From JAUXEH01 sp965533275 (GTDB taxonomy: Bacteria; Acidobacteriota; Aminicenantia; Aminicenantales; Aminicenantaceae), in NCBI GenBank assembly GCA_965533275.1, contig CBESWG010000001.1, positions 186,001-250,000 of the forward strand: DNA of 64,000 nucleotides, read 5' to 3'. The position numbers and the translations under genes are program-made. Positions 26,054-34,331 of the stretch are shown in pieces. The notes beneath the pieces were generated by a model. It ran no database searches. It saw only the letters and a program-made list of their open reading frames with translations, and had not been told where the DNA came from. Position 1 is the first letter of the stretch. Each line of letters starts with the position of its first letter.

Positions 26054-26449
26054 ATGAGAACACGCTGGACATTCATTGTATCACTTATTTTTCTGACAAG
26101 CCTGGCCCTGCATGCCCAGAAACCGGCAGATCTTGCCGGGACCTGGGGAGGAGAGGCCACCCTGGATATGGAGACGGAAGCAAACTTCCTGACCCTGATC
26201 CTGGAGATGAAGGAAGGAAAGCTTTCCGGTCATATGACCGGGGAATACGGAACTTTGGATGAAAGTCCACTCAGCGAGATAAAGCTGGAAGAGGACACCT
26301 TCAGCTTCAAGGTCATGGCCGCCGGCCCCGGAGGAGGGGAGATCACCATAACCTTCAAGATGAAAGTAACAGGGGAATCCATGGAAGGAGTCCTGGAAAT
26401 CCCGGATATGGGGGCCACCGGAACATGGGAGGCTCAGCTGCAGAAGTAG
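26054..26449 (+). CDS. Small exported protein, beta-rich, function unknown
   Basis: A 131-residue protein with a signal peptide (MRTRWTFIVSLIFLTSLALHAQ). The mature part has repeating beta-strand and glycine turns (LAGTWGGEATL, GKLSGHMTGEYG, GESMEGVLEI, GATGTWEAQL), the look of a small extracellular beta-barrel or lipocalin-like fold that reports solvent-exposed strands ending in Trp. GGGAGGAG precedes the ATG at 26054 by about nine bases; an in-frame ATG at 26012 would add 14 charged residues and has no ribosome site. It converges on the methyltransferase gene with an eight-base gap. No named family can be assigned by eye. Confidence 0.75.
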   Translation: MRTRWTFIVSLIFLTSLALHAQKPADLAGTWGGEATLDMETEANFLTLILEMKEGKLSGHMTGEYGTLDESPLSEIKLEEDTFSFKVMAAGPGGGEITITFKMKVTGESMEGVLEIPDMGATGTWEAQLQK

Positions 26450-26457
26450 CGCAGCAC

Positions 26458-27126
26458 CTATTCAGAGATCTTGTAGCTGATCGCAAGGCCTCCGCCCCGG
26501 CTGTCGACCGTAGTTTTCAGGTTTGGGAGGCTGAGAAGGTAGTCCAGGTAACTGCTGCTGCCTCCGCGGCCTCGACGGCCGCGCCCACCCATGTACACAT
26601 TGTGTGTAGTGTAGCAACCCCCCACATCCAGCTTAGGGAGGACCGCATCCAGGTAGTTTTTGTACCAGCCTTTGTCCGCGTCGCTGAAGACGAAGTCGAA
26701 TGGCCCCTCAAGGGCAGGGACCAGATCGTGTGCGTTCCCGAGGCGTGCATCGATGTAATCGGAAAGTCCTGCAGCCTCAAAGTTTTTGACCGCCTCTTGG
26801 TGGCGCCGCTCATCGATGTCGAAGGTGATGAGCTTTCCACCGGTCTTGCTGAGTGCCCAGGCAATCCAGATTCCTGAATGGCCGGTGGACGTACCGATCT
26901 CCAACGCCCGCGTATATTTTTTTTCGAGGATGATGTTGTAAAGGGTCTGGCCGTCGACTGTAGGCACATTCATATCATACCAGCGGTGCGAGTCCAGGAA
27001 CTTCATGACCCGAGCGTCGAGGTCCTCCTCGGCGGTGGCTGATGCCATATAGTGGGGCAGTAACATGACGACCAAGGTTGCCACGATCATTGGCCACCGA
27101 CGGAATTTCCCAGGCGCTGAAAGCAT
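26458..27126 (-). CDS. O-methyltransferase-like SAM enzyme with a signal peptide
   Basis: A 222-residue class I SAM-dependent methyltransferase of the caffeoyl-CoA/catechol O-methyltransferase type. ALEIGTSTGHSGIWIAWAL is the SAM-binding motif I, TFDIDERR the acidic end of strand 2, and FVFSDADKGWYKNYLD the metal-binding and post-motif region. The N-terminus (RRWPMIVATLVVMLLPHYMASATA) is a convincing signal peptide, which is odd because SAM is cytoplasmic. A glycine/arginine-rich loop (GGRGRRGRGGSS) is inserted near residue 185. GGAGG lies five bases before the ATG at 27126; an in-frame GTG at 27138 is less likely. Alternatively the hydrophobic part is an uncleaved membrane anchor facing the cytoplasm. 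Confidence 0.85.
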   Translation of the reverse strand: MLSAPGKFRRWPMIVATLVVMLLPHYMASATAEEDLDARVMKFLDSHRWYDMNVPTVDGQTLYNIILEKKYTRALEIGTSTGHSGIWIAWALSKTGGKLITFDIDERRHQEAVKNFEAAGLSDYIDARLGNAHDLVPALEGPFDFVFSDADKGWYKNYLDAVLPKLDVGGCYTTHNVYMGGRGRRGRGGSSSYLDYLLSLPNLKTTVDSRGGGLAISYKISE

Positions 27127-27202
27127 TAAACCCTCCACTGATTCATAGAGTAGAATTTTCCATCCACTCTATTTAGACGTACAAGGATCGTATGTCTTCC
27201 AA

Positions 27203-27319
27203 TTACGTAGGATTCCCGGTCACAGACTCTAATCTCTGAATACAGCTGGAAGACGGGACCGCAAAATACTCAATACCGCGTTTATTGCTCAAGTCCGCTG
27301 CTGGCCTGAATTCCTTCAT
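27203..27319 (-). CDS. Possible small protein or leader peptide (38 residues)
   Basis: In the 350-base gap between the methyltransferase and pgsA-like genes, AAGGAGG lies six bases before an ATG at 27319 that opens a 38-codon frame (MKEFRPAADLSNKRGIEYFA, then VPSSSCIQRLESVTGNPT). It ends 77 bases before the methyltransferase start on the same strand. The ribosome site is among the best in the window. There is no signal peptide or known motif. It may be a small protein, an upstream leader, or a relic of a longer gene. The rest of the gap holds only the pgsA promoter region. Confidence 0.35.
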   Translation of the reverse strand: MKEFRPAADLSNKRGIEYFAVPSSSCIQRLESVTGNPT

Positions 27320-27445
27320 GAATCCTCCTTCACGAAAATGTTTGTCTCCAGTTTAAGATGTCTTAGAAACAAGCAAGCAATTCATGAATATTCCGTCAAT
27401 TTCGTTATGGCCTCATTCTCATTAGCCCCAATTTTGCCAAGATAC

Positions 27446-27476
27446 TTGACGCGAGCTGCTCCAGATATGGTAAGAT
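27446..27476 (+). promoter_or_regulatory. Candidate promoter next to the pgsA-like start codon
   Basis: TTGACG at 27446-27451 and TAAGAT at 27471-27476 are separated by 19 bases. The -10 box ends nine bases before the ATG at 27486, which has no ribosome site, so this would be a leaderless or nearly leaderless transcript. Confidence 0.4.
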
Positions 27477-27485
27477 TCAACTGCT

Positions 27486-28037
27486 ATGCTTCGACACGTC
27501 CCAAATATCATCACGATGTTTAGAATTGTCCTGGTTCCACCCCTGGTAGCGGTGCTGCTTTCAGAGGGAAAAGGGTGGACAGCATTCGGGATATTCATGC
27601 TGGCGGCCCTGTCTGACATGGCGGACGGAGTCCTGGCACGACGCCTGAATCTCGTATCACAGTTCGGCAGGCTCATCGATCCCATCGCCGACAAGATCCT
27701 GGTCATGTCCGTTTTGGTCTGTCTGGTCAAGCTCAGTTCCATATCCGCATGGATAGTGATCCTAATCCTGGCACGGGAAATGGCGATGTCCGGATTCAGG
27801 ATACTGGCTTCTGACCGCGGCGTTACGATCTCCTCGTCCTGGCTGGGCAAGCTCAAGATGTGGGTAGTGGTGATCACGCTGGGTTTGCTCCTCCTGGGAG
27901 AGCCCGTGCTGCAGGAAATGTATGTTCTGGCGGAAACCGGCGTGTGGATCACACTCGCGATCGTATGGATCTCGGCATTGGCATATTTTTTCAAATACGG
28001 TCGAGACATCCTGAAAGAGAGTCCTCGTGCTTTCTGA
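27486..28037 (+). CDS. pgsA: CDP-diacylglycerol--glycerol-3-phosphate phosphatidyltransferase-like enzyme
   Basis: A 183-residue integral membrane CDP-alcohol phosphatidyltransferase. The opening HVPNIITMFRIVLVPPLVAVLL is typical of PgsA, which makes phosphatidylglycerol phosphate from CDP-diacylglycerol and glycerol 3-phosphate. The catalytic signature D-x2-DG-x2-AR-x8-G-x3-D-x3-D is complete: D44, D47, G48, A51, R52, G61, D65, D69. Four to five hydrophobic helices follow. No Shine-Dalgarno sequence is visible, and a promoter-like element ends nine bases upstream. The gene overlaps the next phosphatidyltransferase by 11 bases, so they form an operon. Assignment to PgsA rather than another CDP-alcohol transferase is likely but rests on similarity in the head. 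Confidence 0.88.
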   Translation: MLRHVPNIITMFRIVLVPPLVAVLLSEGKGWTAFGIFMLAALSDMADGVLARRLNLVSQFGRLIDPIADKILVMSVLVCLVKLSSISAWIVILILAREMAMSGFRILASDRGVTISSSWLGKLKMWVVVITLGLLLLGEPVLQEMYVLAETGVWITLAIVWISALAYFFKYGRDILKESPRAF

Positions 28038-28728
28038 AAACACACCTTCCGGCAAGAGCCCGGATGGCTTCGAATTCAAGAAATCTCTCAAGGAAAAGGA
28101 TCCCTATCCTTTTCTCAAATTTCTTAGGGTGGAACGCTATTTCACGCGCCCTTTGGCTTCTCTGATCGTCAGGGCCGTATTCAGAACATCCATAACTCCC
28201 AATCAGCTGACCGTGCTGTCCTGTTTCCTCGGTATTGTGGGAGGGGTCGCCTTCCTCGGTGGAAGCCATCTATATTTCATAATGGGCGCAGCACTTTTCC
28301 TGCTCAGCTCTATCGTGGACTGTGCCGATGGGATGCTGGCACGCACCAAAGATATGTGCACCAAGTATGGAGCACTCCTGGACCTTTTCTGCGACCGGAT
28401 CGCCGATTTTTTTGTCTTTACTGGCGGGGCTTTTGGCTGGTTTCTCTATTCCGGGGATCGTTTCTTCTTCATCCTCGCCCTGGTGGACACCGGACTCTAT
28501 TTCCTGCAGGTCACACTGTATTATCTCATGCGGCACTATCAAGGAAAAACAAACATCGGTCAGGCAGCCGAATCAAGGGGCTTGGCAATTTTTGTTATCT
28601 TCCTATTGTCATGCTTCAACCGCCTGGATGTCTTGATCCTTATCCTCGCCGCATATGGGACGGTCAGTCTGATATCCAAGATTGTTCGTATCATCCGGTG
28701 GAGGAATCGGGCAGATCAGTTTTCGTGA
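28027..28728 (+). CDS. Second CDP-alcohol phosphatidyltransferase, GTG start
   Basis: A 233-residue membrane enzyme of the same superfamily, with a longer charged N-terminus (about 45 residues) and the full signature at D98, D101, G102, A105, R106, G115, D119 and D123. TSITPNQLTVLSCFLG before the motif resembles members that transfer inositol phosphate or other polar alcohols. It may use a CDP-alcohol headgroup made by the cytidylyltransferase at 31448-31888, although that link is inference. The GTG start lies inside the 3' end of the preceding gene. The last 38 bases overlap the end of the convergent LPG-synthase-like gene. Confidence 0.85.
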   Translation: MLSENTPSGKSPDGFEFKKSLKEKDPYPFLKFLRVERYFTRPLASLIVRAVFRTSITPNQLTVLSCFLGIVGGVAFLGGSHLYFIMGAALFLLSSIVDCADGMLARTKDMCTKYGALLDLFCDRIADFFVFTGGAFGWFLYSGDRFFFILALVDTGLYFLQVTLYYLMRHYQGKTNIGQAAESRGLAIFVIFLLSCFNRLDVLILILAAYGTVSLISKIVRIIRWRNRADQFS

Positions 28729-29710
28729 TCCGCCCCCGTTTCAGAAACAGGAAAAACACTCCGAGTCCCGCCCATACCAATCCCAGCACCCTCCTGATCA
28801 GGATCACTGCGATCCCCGCCTCAAGATCGATGACCAGGAGCGCAAATAGGGACATATAGGTGAGTTCATAGGTTCCGAGTGCTGCCGGCAGTGCAGGCAC
28901 AAGGTAGGCCAGACTGCCCAGGGTGACCAGGAGATAACACTGCAGCCAGGATATGTCCGCTGTTCCTAGGAAAAGAAAACTCAGATAGATCTCCAGGACC
29001 CAGATCTGCGCCCAGATCAGATACATCAGGAAGACTCCCGGAAGCACACGATTGTCTTTCTGATAAAATTTGGAGATGAGCGTGTCGGTTTCCTCGATCG
29101 CGCCGCGTTTCCGATCGATAATTGAAAATCGGAGCCTCAGCCTGCTGAGGATTTCGAAAATCCTTGTGAATAGCCCCCTTTTTTGTATGAAAATAAAAAG
29201 CAGGGGGATCAAAGCTGCCGCGGCAAGCCCTCCCAGAACCACGGTTTTTTGACTTCCGGAAAGCGTAAAGTTTGAGATCAGGATCACGACACTGAAGGCG
29301 ATGAGAAGGAGTGTGGCCAGGAACTCTATTGATTTATCCACAACAGTCGAGGCAAACAATACCGGCCTATTTATGCCATCGACCACAAAGATCCTTGCCG
29401 CTTCACCTCCGAGCTTAGAAACAGGTGTTAGGTAGCCGACCGCATGTCCGGCCAGACGAGCAGCAAATGCCTGTCGGAGCGACAATCGGCTCCCATAATA
29501 CCGCATAATCCAGCACCAGTTCAGAGACCGGATGCCCCAGAAAAGGAAACGGAGTCCCATGAGCAGCATCCAGTCAGTCCACTTCAACTTGAGCACGGCA
29601 AACCAGATTCGGGTGAGATCCATCCTCAGCAAGAGATAGACGAACGCTGCCATGCAAAATAGGGCAAGAGCCCGGCTGATCAGGGCATAGGATAGGCGAG
29701 GGACCTTCAT
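28691..29710 (-). CDS. Multi-pass membrane protein, LPG synthase transmembrane (UPF0104) family
   Basis: A 339-residue protein with seven or eight hydrophobic helices, matching the flippase-like domain of lysyl-phosphatidylglycerol synthase without the aminoacyl-transferase domain. Landmarks are the RLAGHAVGYLTPVSKLGGEAARI loop, the KSIEF segment and the PALPAALGTYELTY region near the C-terminus. Such stand-alone members are thought to translocate lipid-linked substrates. The ATG at 29710 follows AGGTGAAG; a GTG six bases upstream is an alternative. Its 3' end overlaps the convergent phosphatidyltransferase by 38 bases. Neighbouring lipid genes support a role in phospholipid or glycolipid movement across the inner membrane. 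Confidence 0.85.
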   Translation of the reverse strand: MKVPRLSYALISRALALFCMAAFVYLLLRMDLTRIWFAVLKLKWTDWMLLMGLRFLFWGIRSLNWCWIMRYYGSRLSLRQAFAARLAGHAVGYLTPVSKLGGEAARIFVVDGINRPVLFASTVVDKSIEFLATLLLIAFSVVILISNFTLSGSQKTVVLGGLAAAALIPLLFIFIQKRGLFTRIFEILSRLRLRFSIIDRKRGAIEETDTLISKFYQKDNRVLPGVFLMYLIWAQIWVLEIYLSFLFLGTADISWLQCYLLVTLGSLAYLVPALPAALGTYELTYMSLFALLVIDLEAGIAVILIRRVLGLVWAGLGVFFLFLKRGRITKTDLPDSSTG

Positions 29711-29891
29711 CTTCACCTATATACCAGAAAAACCTCTAAATTGCTTTGAAATATCCCATATCTGGCGAGTTCTAGAAGAATCAAGTTGGTCGAATGAATT
29801 GACTTTGAAGTCCCTCAGGTGGCAACATAGAGCACTTCGAAATGACAGGATGATTCAGATCCGGACGGCGCGGACAAGGATGCGATAAAAA

Positions 29892-31460
29892 GTGTTAGAA
29901 ATGTTCAGCTGCAGAGCGACCGCTGCTTTTGTATTATTGCTGTTCTGGGGAGGCGCGGCTGAGGGATCCTGTACACTCGAAGATCGGGATTATCTTGAGG
30001 ATTTCACGCTCAGCACCACCGAATCCGGGCCAGAAACCAATCTCGGGCGCGCTCTGTTGGAGTTTGCGGCCTTCATGGCCTATTCGCAGACCAAATACTG
30101 GATCGAGCGAAAAGACAATCCAAGAGCATGGGATTATAGCCTCAACCTGAAAGATCAGCTCGCCCGGACCTATCCCGGAAACTGGAGCTTCGATGCGAAC
30201 TGTTTCGATTACAATCTGGGACACACATGGGCAGGCTCGCTGTATTATCAGATCGCACGGACCAATCACCTGGGCATGTTGGGCTCAAGCTTGTTTACGT
30301 TGGCGGGATCCTTCTATTGGGAGTACATCGTGGAGTGGCGCAATGCGGTCTCGATCAACGATATGGTGTACACAACCCTGGGTGGGATCTACTTAGGAGA
30401 AGCCTGGTTCAAGCTGGGGGATGCCCTGGATTCGCTTCCTGGGGTGCGTGGGCAAGTGCTTGGATTCCTAAATCCTATTCTCAAGTTCAATAGATGGCTG
30501 GACAGCAAGGGAAGCCGCGGACAGGTCTCCGACCCGGTTTATGGAGGCGTGGCATTCGACCTGGCTTTGGGGGCCAGAACTCTGGAGCATCAGGGCGAAG
30601 AAGATCGGGCGACTGGGGTGTATGTTGCGGTCGGCGCACAGTGTTTCGATGAACCCGAGTACGGCCATCCCGCACACATCGAAAGAACGTTTTTTGGATC
30701 ATTTTTCAGTGAGATCATGTTCGACATGACACTGGGGTCGGGAGGCCAAGACGAGATCAACTTCGACTCCAAGATTTTGGTGTTGGGGAATTTCCATCAA
30801 GCTTTGGATGAGGACCTGAAGGGATTCAATTATACGGCCGGCCTTGGGGCGGCCTTCAGCCTGTTCCAGAGAAAAACCTCCGCGTACTACGATTCCTGTG
30901 CCGTCAAAGTCAGGCGCGGGGACGATCTGAAGCTTGAGGAACCCAGGGATTTCCGGGATAAAATAGCTGCGGTGCACATACTGGGGCCCATGTTCGATGG
31001 AATGCTCTATTCCGAGTGGGGCCGATTCAGGCTTAGAGTGGATGCCTTTCTTGACCTCGCCCTTGTGAATGCGTATGCCCTCAATCAATATTCACAGGAT
31101 CAAGACATCCTTGGAATCTGGAACACGCTTCTCCACTACGGATATTACTATGCGTGGGGAGGGACCGGGTCTGCAGAGCTGACTTGGGGATCTGGCGGGC
31201 TGGAGGGAGGTGTTCGTGGGAGATACCAGGCCTACCGATCTCTGAAAAACACAGAGCGTTTCCCTTCCGATGTAACGCATAAGTTCCCGCTCCGGGACAT
31301 TCGCTGGACAGCCGCTGCCCAACTGAAATGGACCATCCCAGGAACATGGCTGGGATTGGCCGCATCGTTTGAATGGATGGGCAGGGAGGGGGAGATCGAA
31401 CACGTAAAGGTGGATACCCTGCAGCTCAGGACTGTCTTCGGACTGAGCTACGGATTCTGA
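29892..31460 (+). CDS. DUF3943-like exported protein, probably outer membrane
   Basis: A 522-residue exported protein. A signal peptide ends near residue 25. The segment from SFDANCFDYNLGHTWAGSLY through SFYWEYIVEWRNAVSINDMV to TTLGGIYLGEAWFKLGD has the pattern of the DUF3943 family (H-x-GS-x-YY, S-x-WEY-xE, SINDM, GGIYLGE). The remaining 350 residues alternate short strands and end in Phe, as many outer-membrane barrels do. GTG at 29892 is used because AAGGA lies about 12 bases upstream; an ATG at 29901 is possible. It is divergent from the LPG-synthase-like gene, and its 3' end overlaps the convergent cytidylyltransferase by 13 bases. Function of the family is unknown; a role at the cell surface is likely. 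Confidence 0.75.
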   Translation: MLEMFSCRATAAFVLLLFWGGAAEGSCTLEDRDYLEDFTLSTTESGPETNLGRALLEFAAFMAYSQTKYWIERKDNPRAWDYSLNLKDQLARTYPGNWSFDANCFDYNLGHTWAGSLYYQIARTNHLGMLGSSLFTLAGSFYWEYIVEWRNAVSINDMVYTTLGGIYLGEAWFKLGDALDSLPGVRGQVLGFLNPILKFNRWLDSKGSRGQVSDPVYGGVAFDLALGARTLEHQGEEDRATGVYVAVGAQCFDEPEYGHPAHIERTFFGSFFSEIMFDMTLGSGGQDEINFDSKILVLGNFHQALDEDLKGFNYTAGLGAAFSLFQRKTSAYYDSCAVKVRRGDDLKLEEPRDFRDKIAAVHILGPMFDGMLYSEWGRFRLRVDAFLDLALVNAYALNQYSQDQDILGIWNTLLHYGYYYAWGGTGSAELTWGSGGLEGGVRGRYQAYRSLKNTERFPSDVTHKFPLRDIRWTAAAQLKWTIPGTWLGLAASFEWMGREGEIEHVKVDTLQLRTVFGLSYGF

Positions 31461-31888
31461 AGCATAAGTTTCTGCTTGATGTTCGAGGTTGAAACTCCCT
31501 CAGTGTAGGGGAGATAGACGATCCTGACTCCGACTGAACTCAAGTGTACCTCATACTGTTTGAAGCGCTCGGTTTCAAACCAGTCATCACCGATAAACAT
31601 CACGTCGAACTTGAGTTTTTTCCACATCCTGAATTTGTCCAGGTCATCCTGGGGTATTGCCAAGTCTACACACCGGATGTTTCTGATGATCTCGATCCTC
31701 TGATCGAAGGGAATCACAGGTTCCGCATTCTTGTAGGCAACCAGTTCATCCGTCGTCACACCGACGATGAGACGGTCACACAGCGATTTCGATCGGAGGA
31801 GCAGATTCAGATGCCCGATGTGGAACAGGTCGAAGACTCCGCTTGTGTACCCCACGGTATTAAGCTTGTGATCGTTTGAATTATTCAT
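31448..31888 (-). CDS. TagD-like cytidylyltransferase
   Basis: A 146-residue nucleotidyltransferase of the glycerol-3-phosphate/ethanolamine-phosphate cytidylyltransferase type. GVFDLFHIGHLNLL contains the HxGH signature (H23, H26), LIVGVTTDEL is the usual strand and loop, IPFDQRIEIIRNI the next helix, and the end EGVSTSNI corresponds to the RTxGISTT motif with changes. It probably makes a CDP-activated alcohol from CTP. Its position beside two CDP-alcohol phosphatidyltransferases suggests it feeds headgroup donors to one of them, although the transferred group normally comes from CDP-diacylglycerol in PgsA-type enzymes. The ribosome site is weak. A well-formed promoter lies 26 bases upstream, divergent from the TonB receptor promoter. 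Confidence 0.88.
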   Translation of the reverse strand: MNNSNDHKLNTVGYTSGVFDLFHIGHLNLLLRSKSLCDRLIVGVTTDELVAYKNAEPVIPFDQRIEIIRNIRCVDLAIPQDDLDKFRMWKKLKFDVMFIGDDWFETERFKQYEVHLSSVGVRIVYLPYTEGVSTSNIKQKLMLQNP

Positions 31889-31913
31889 AATAGGCGGCTC
31901 GTCTTTCCCTCTA

Positions 31914-31942
31914 TGTATAACAAAGAGATCCAATCCGGTCAA
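31914..31942 (-). promoter_or_regulatory. Promoter for the cytidylyltransferase gene
   Basis: Minus-strand TTGACC (31937-31942) and TATACA (31914-31919) are separated by 17 bases. The -35 box lies six bases from the -35 box of the divergent TonB receptor promoter, so one bound protein could affect both. Confidence 0.55.
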
Positions 31943-31947
31943 ACCTC

Positions 31948-31977
31948 TTGACCTCAACCTGGATTGATGTCTAAAAT
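31948..31977 (+). promoter_or_regulatory. Promoter for the TonB-dependent receptor gene
   Basis: TTGACC at 31948-31953 and TAAAAT at 31972-31977 are separated by 18 bases, with 10 of 12 consensus positions matched. The predicted leader is about 20 bases and contains AGGCAGACAG before the ATG at 32004. Confidence 0.6.
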
Positions 31978-32003
31978 CTGGTATCATTAATAGGCAGACA
32001 GAG

Positions 32004-34328
32004 ATGTATAGACATAGCCGATCGAACAGGACTGGACCGACACTCGTGTCTCTACTAGTCTCTCTGCTTGTTGCGAGCTCCTTTGCATTCCCAGGCATGG
32101 AAGGAACGATCCAGGGCAAGGTGTTTGACTTTGATTCGCATAGGCCACTTCCCCTGGTATCAGTCGTGCTGCAGGGACTTGAGCTCAGCACCATATCGGA
32201 TGAGGAGGGCCAATTTTCCTTTTTTGCGCTGGAGTCCGGAACCTACACGCTGACATTCTCTGCCGAAGGATATGAACCTCTGATCGTCCGCAATGTGGCC
32301 GTAGCCGGGCCCACGTTGAAAAACCTGGAGATTTCCTTGATAAGCAGCCTGCTCAAGATCGAAGAGGAAGTCACCGTCACGGCCGAGGCTTTGCCCCACG
32401 TGGAAGAAAAGACCGGCAGCGTGATCCAGCTAGAGACGGAGCAGATCACCAGGGTTCCGGGATCTTTTCAGGACCTCAGCCGGATATTGGATGCGGCCCC
32501 TGGCGCCTACCGGCGCACTCAGAAGGCCAACGACCTCATTGTCAGAGGTGGGGGGCCCTGGGAAAACGGTTACTTCATAGATAACATACCGGTCCCCAAT
32601 ATCAATCATTTTCAGAGTCAGGCAACCAGCGGGGGCGCGATCGGTGTCATCGATGTGTCTCTGATCAAGGACTTGGACTTTCACACCGGAGGATTTTCAG
32701 CCTCCTATGGAAACCGTATGTCTTCCATCGTAGACATCCGGTTTCGCGAAGGCAATCGGGACAGGAAAGCTATGCAGCTCGATCTAAACATAGCCGGATT
32801 TGGAGCCCGCTTCGAAGGTCCCCTGGGAACGAACAAGGGGTCATGGCTGGTCTCGATGAAACGCAGCTATCACGATCTCGTGGCCGGGATGGTCGGATAT
32901 GGGGTGGCGCCCCGCTTCGGGGATTTCCACGTCAAGATGGCCTATGACATCGATCCTAATAACCGGCTTGTTTTTCTCAACATTTTTGGAGACAGCCGGA
33001 TCTCTTACGATCTCGAGAGGGCGGTAGAGGAAGGCTTTAACAATGTGCTGGATTTCAAGACGCGCCAGAATACAATCGGATTGAACTGGGCCCACAGTTG
33101 GGGAAACCGTGGGATATCCAACACTTCGATGTCCTATTCATTTTTCGACACAGGATACTCAGGGCGTGCGGTCAATGCCGAGACAGCAGCCAGGGAGTAT
33201 CGGGTGACGGAAGAGTTGCACGGAAAGGTCAACCTAAGAAACCTCAACTCTTTCCAGCTGGGATCCCTTTCTCGCGTGGAATTTGGAGCAGAGTTCGATT
33301 GGGAAGGACTGGATTACTCCAACTATGCCTCAGAGTACATGAACCGCTGGGGCACATACGTGGGAGAAGCCCTTACCAAAGGGCAGCTCTCGGTGGTTGC
33401 ACCGGCGGCCTTTTTCACGCTGATCTACAATCCCCTGAATGCGGTGACCGCATCCGTCGGTTTCCGAGCGGAGTATTTCAGCTATAACCGGCATTGGTTC
33501 CTCTCGCCCCGGATAGCCGCTACTTGGAGATTAAATCCCAAGCTGTCGGTAAAGGCAGCCGGGGGTCTCTACTACCAGACGCTTCCCTTGTTTCTCCTCT
33601 CTGGCAGCGAGACCAACCGGGACAACGCGGACCCCAGATCGGCGCATGTGATCCTGGGCGTCAAATACAACATAACAAAAGAGATACTCCTGTCCTTGGA
33701 TGTCTTCAACAAATCTTACTCACAACTTCCTCTTGCCACGGAAGATCCCACTCTCTTCGTTCTCGACAGCGGGCTCGACTTCGGCTTCTTCCGATCCTAC
33801 AACCAGCTCTACGACTGGGGCATTTCATACTGCAGGGGATTCGAGTTTCTGATACAGAAGCGCGTTCTTAGGGGGCTCTATGGATTGGCCAGCGTTTCCC
33901 TTTTTCGTTCCCGATTCAAAGACTACTATGGGGTTTGGCGCAACAGGATCAATGACAACAGATACCTATTGACGGTGGTCGGGGGTTACCGGCCGAACAC
34001 ACACTGGGGAATCAATGTGCGCCTGGACGTGGCGGGGGGTATCCCATACACGCCCTATAACCAGGAACAGTCCAAACAATACAACCGTGGGATACTGGAT
34101 ACGAACCAGATATTCCTGTCCAGGTATCCCGCATATACTGCGTTGAACGTCAGGCTGGAACGCCGGTTTCGTTTCGGCAGATCATATCTGGATGTCTATC
34201 TCGGAGCGATCAACCTCTTGAACCGCAAAAACGTGGATCGTTATTACTGGGATAAGATCGACAATACGATCGCTGTCATCCACCAGGTACCCATCCTACC
34301 CGTTTTCGGAGCGACCTGGAACTTCTAA
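32004..34328 (+). CDS. TonB-dependent outer-membrane receptor with carboxypeptidase-regulatory-like N-domain
   Basis: A 774-residue TonB-dependent transporter. A signal peptide (about 1-31) precedes a CarboxypepD_reg-like beta-sandwich (about 35-115: IQGKVFDFDSHRPLPLVSVV, GTYTLTFSAEGYEP), then a plug domain (about 130-250, with PGSFQDLSRILDAAPG, NDLIVRGG, NGYFIDNIPV), and a 22-strand-type barrel ending FGATWNF with the terminal Phe expected for outer-membrane insertion. No separate SusD-like partner is present, so it is not a classical PUL pair. The ligand could be an oligosaccharide, peptide or siderophore. It shares a divergent promoter region with the cytidylyltransferase and ends three bases before the convergent arylsulfotransferase-like gene. 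Confidence 0.9.
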   Translation: MYRHSRSNRTGPTLVSLLVSLLVASSFAFPGMEGTIQGKVFDFDSHRPLPLVSVVLQGLELSTISDEEGQFSFFALESGTYTLTFSAEGYEPLIVRNVAVAGPTLKNLEISLISSLLKIEEEVTVTAEALPHVEEKTGSVIQLETEQITRVPGSFQDLSRILDAAPGAYRRTQKANDLIVRGGGPWENGYFIDNIPVPNINHFQSQATSGGAIGVIDVSLIKDLDFHTGGFSASYGNRMSSIVDIRFREGNRDRKAMQLDLNIAGFGARFEGPLGTNKGSWLVSMKRSYHDLVAGMVGYGVAPRFGDFHVKMAYDIDPNNRLVFLNIFGDSRISYDLERAVEEGFNNVLDFKTRQNTIGLNWAHSWGNRGISNTSMSYSFFDTGYSGRAVNAETAAREYRVTEELHGKVNLRNLNSFQLGSLSRVEFGAEFDWEGLDYSNYASEYMNRWGTYVGEALTKGQLSVVAPAAFFTLIYNPLNAVTASVGFRAEYFSYNRHWFLSPRIAATWRLNPKLSVKAAGGLYYQTLPLFLLSGSETNRDNADPRSAHVILGVKYNITKEILLSLDVFNKSYSQLPLATEDPTLFVLDSGLDFGFFRSYNQLYDWGISYCRGFEFLIQKRVLRGLYGLASVSLFRSRFKDYYGVWRNRINDNRYLLTVVGGYRPNTHWGINVRLDVAGGIPYTPYNQEQSKQYNRGILDTNQIFLSRYPAYTALNVRLERRFRFGRSYLDVYLGAINLLNRKNVDRYYWDKIDNTIAVIHQVPILPVFGATWNF

Positions 34329-34331
34329 GCC

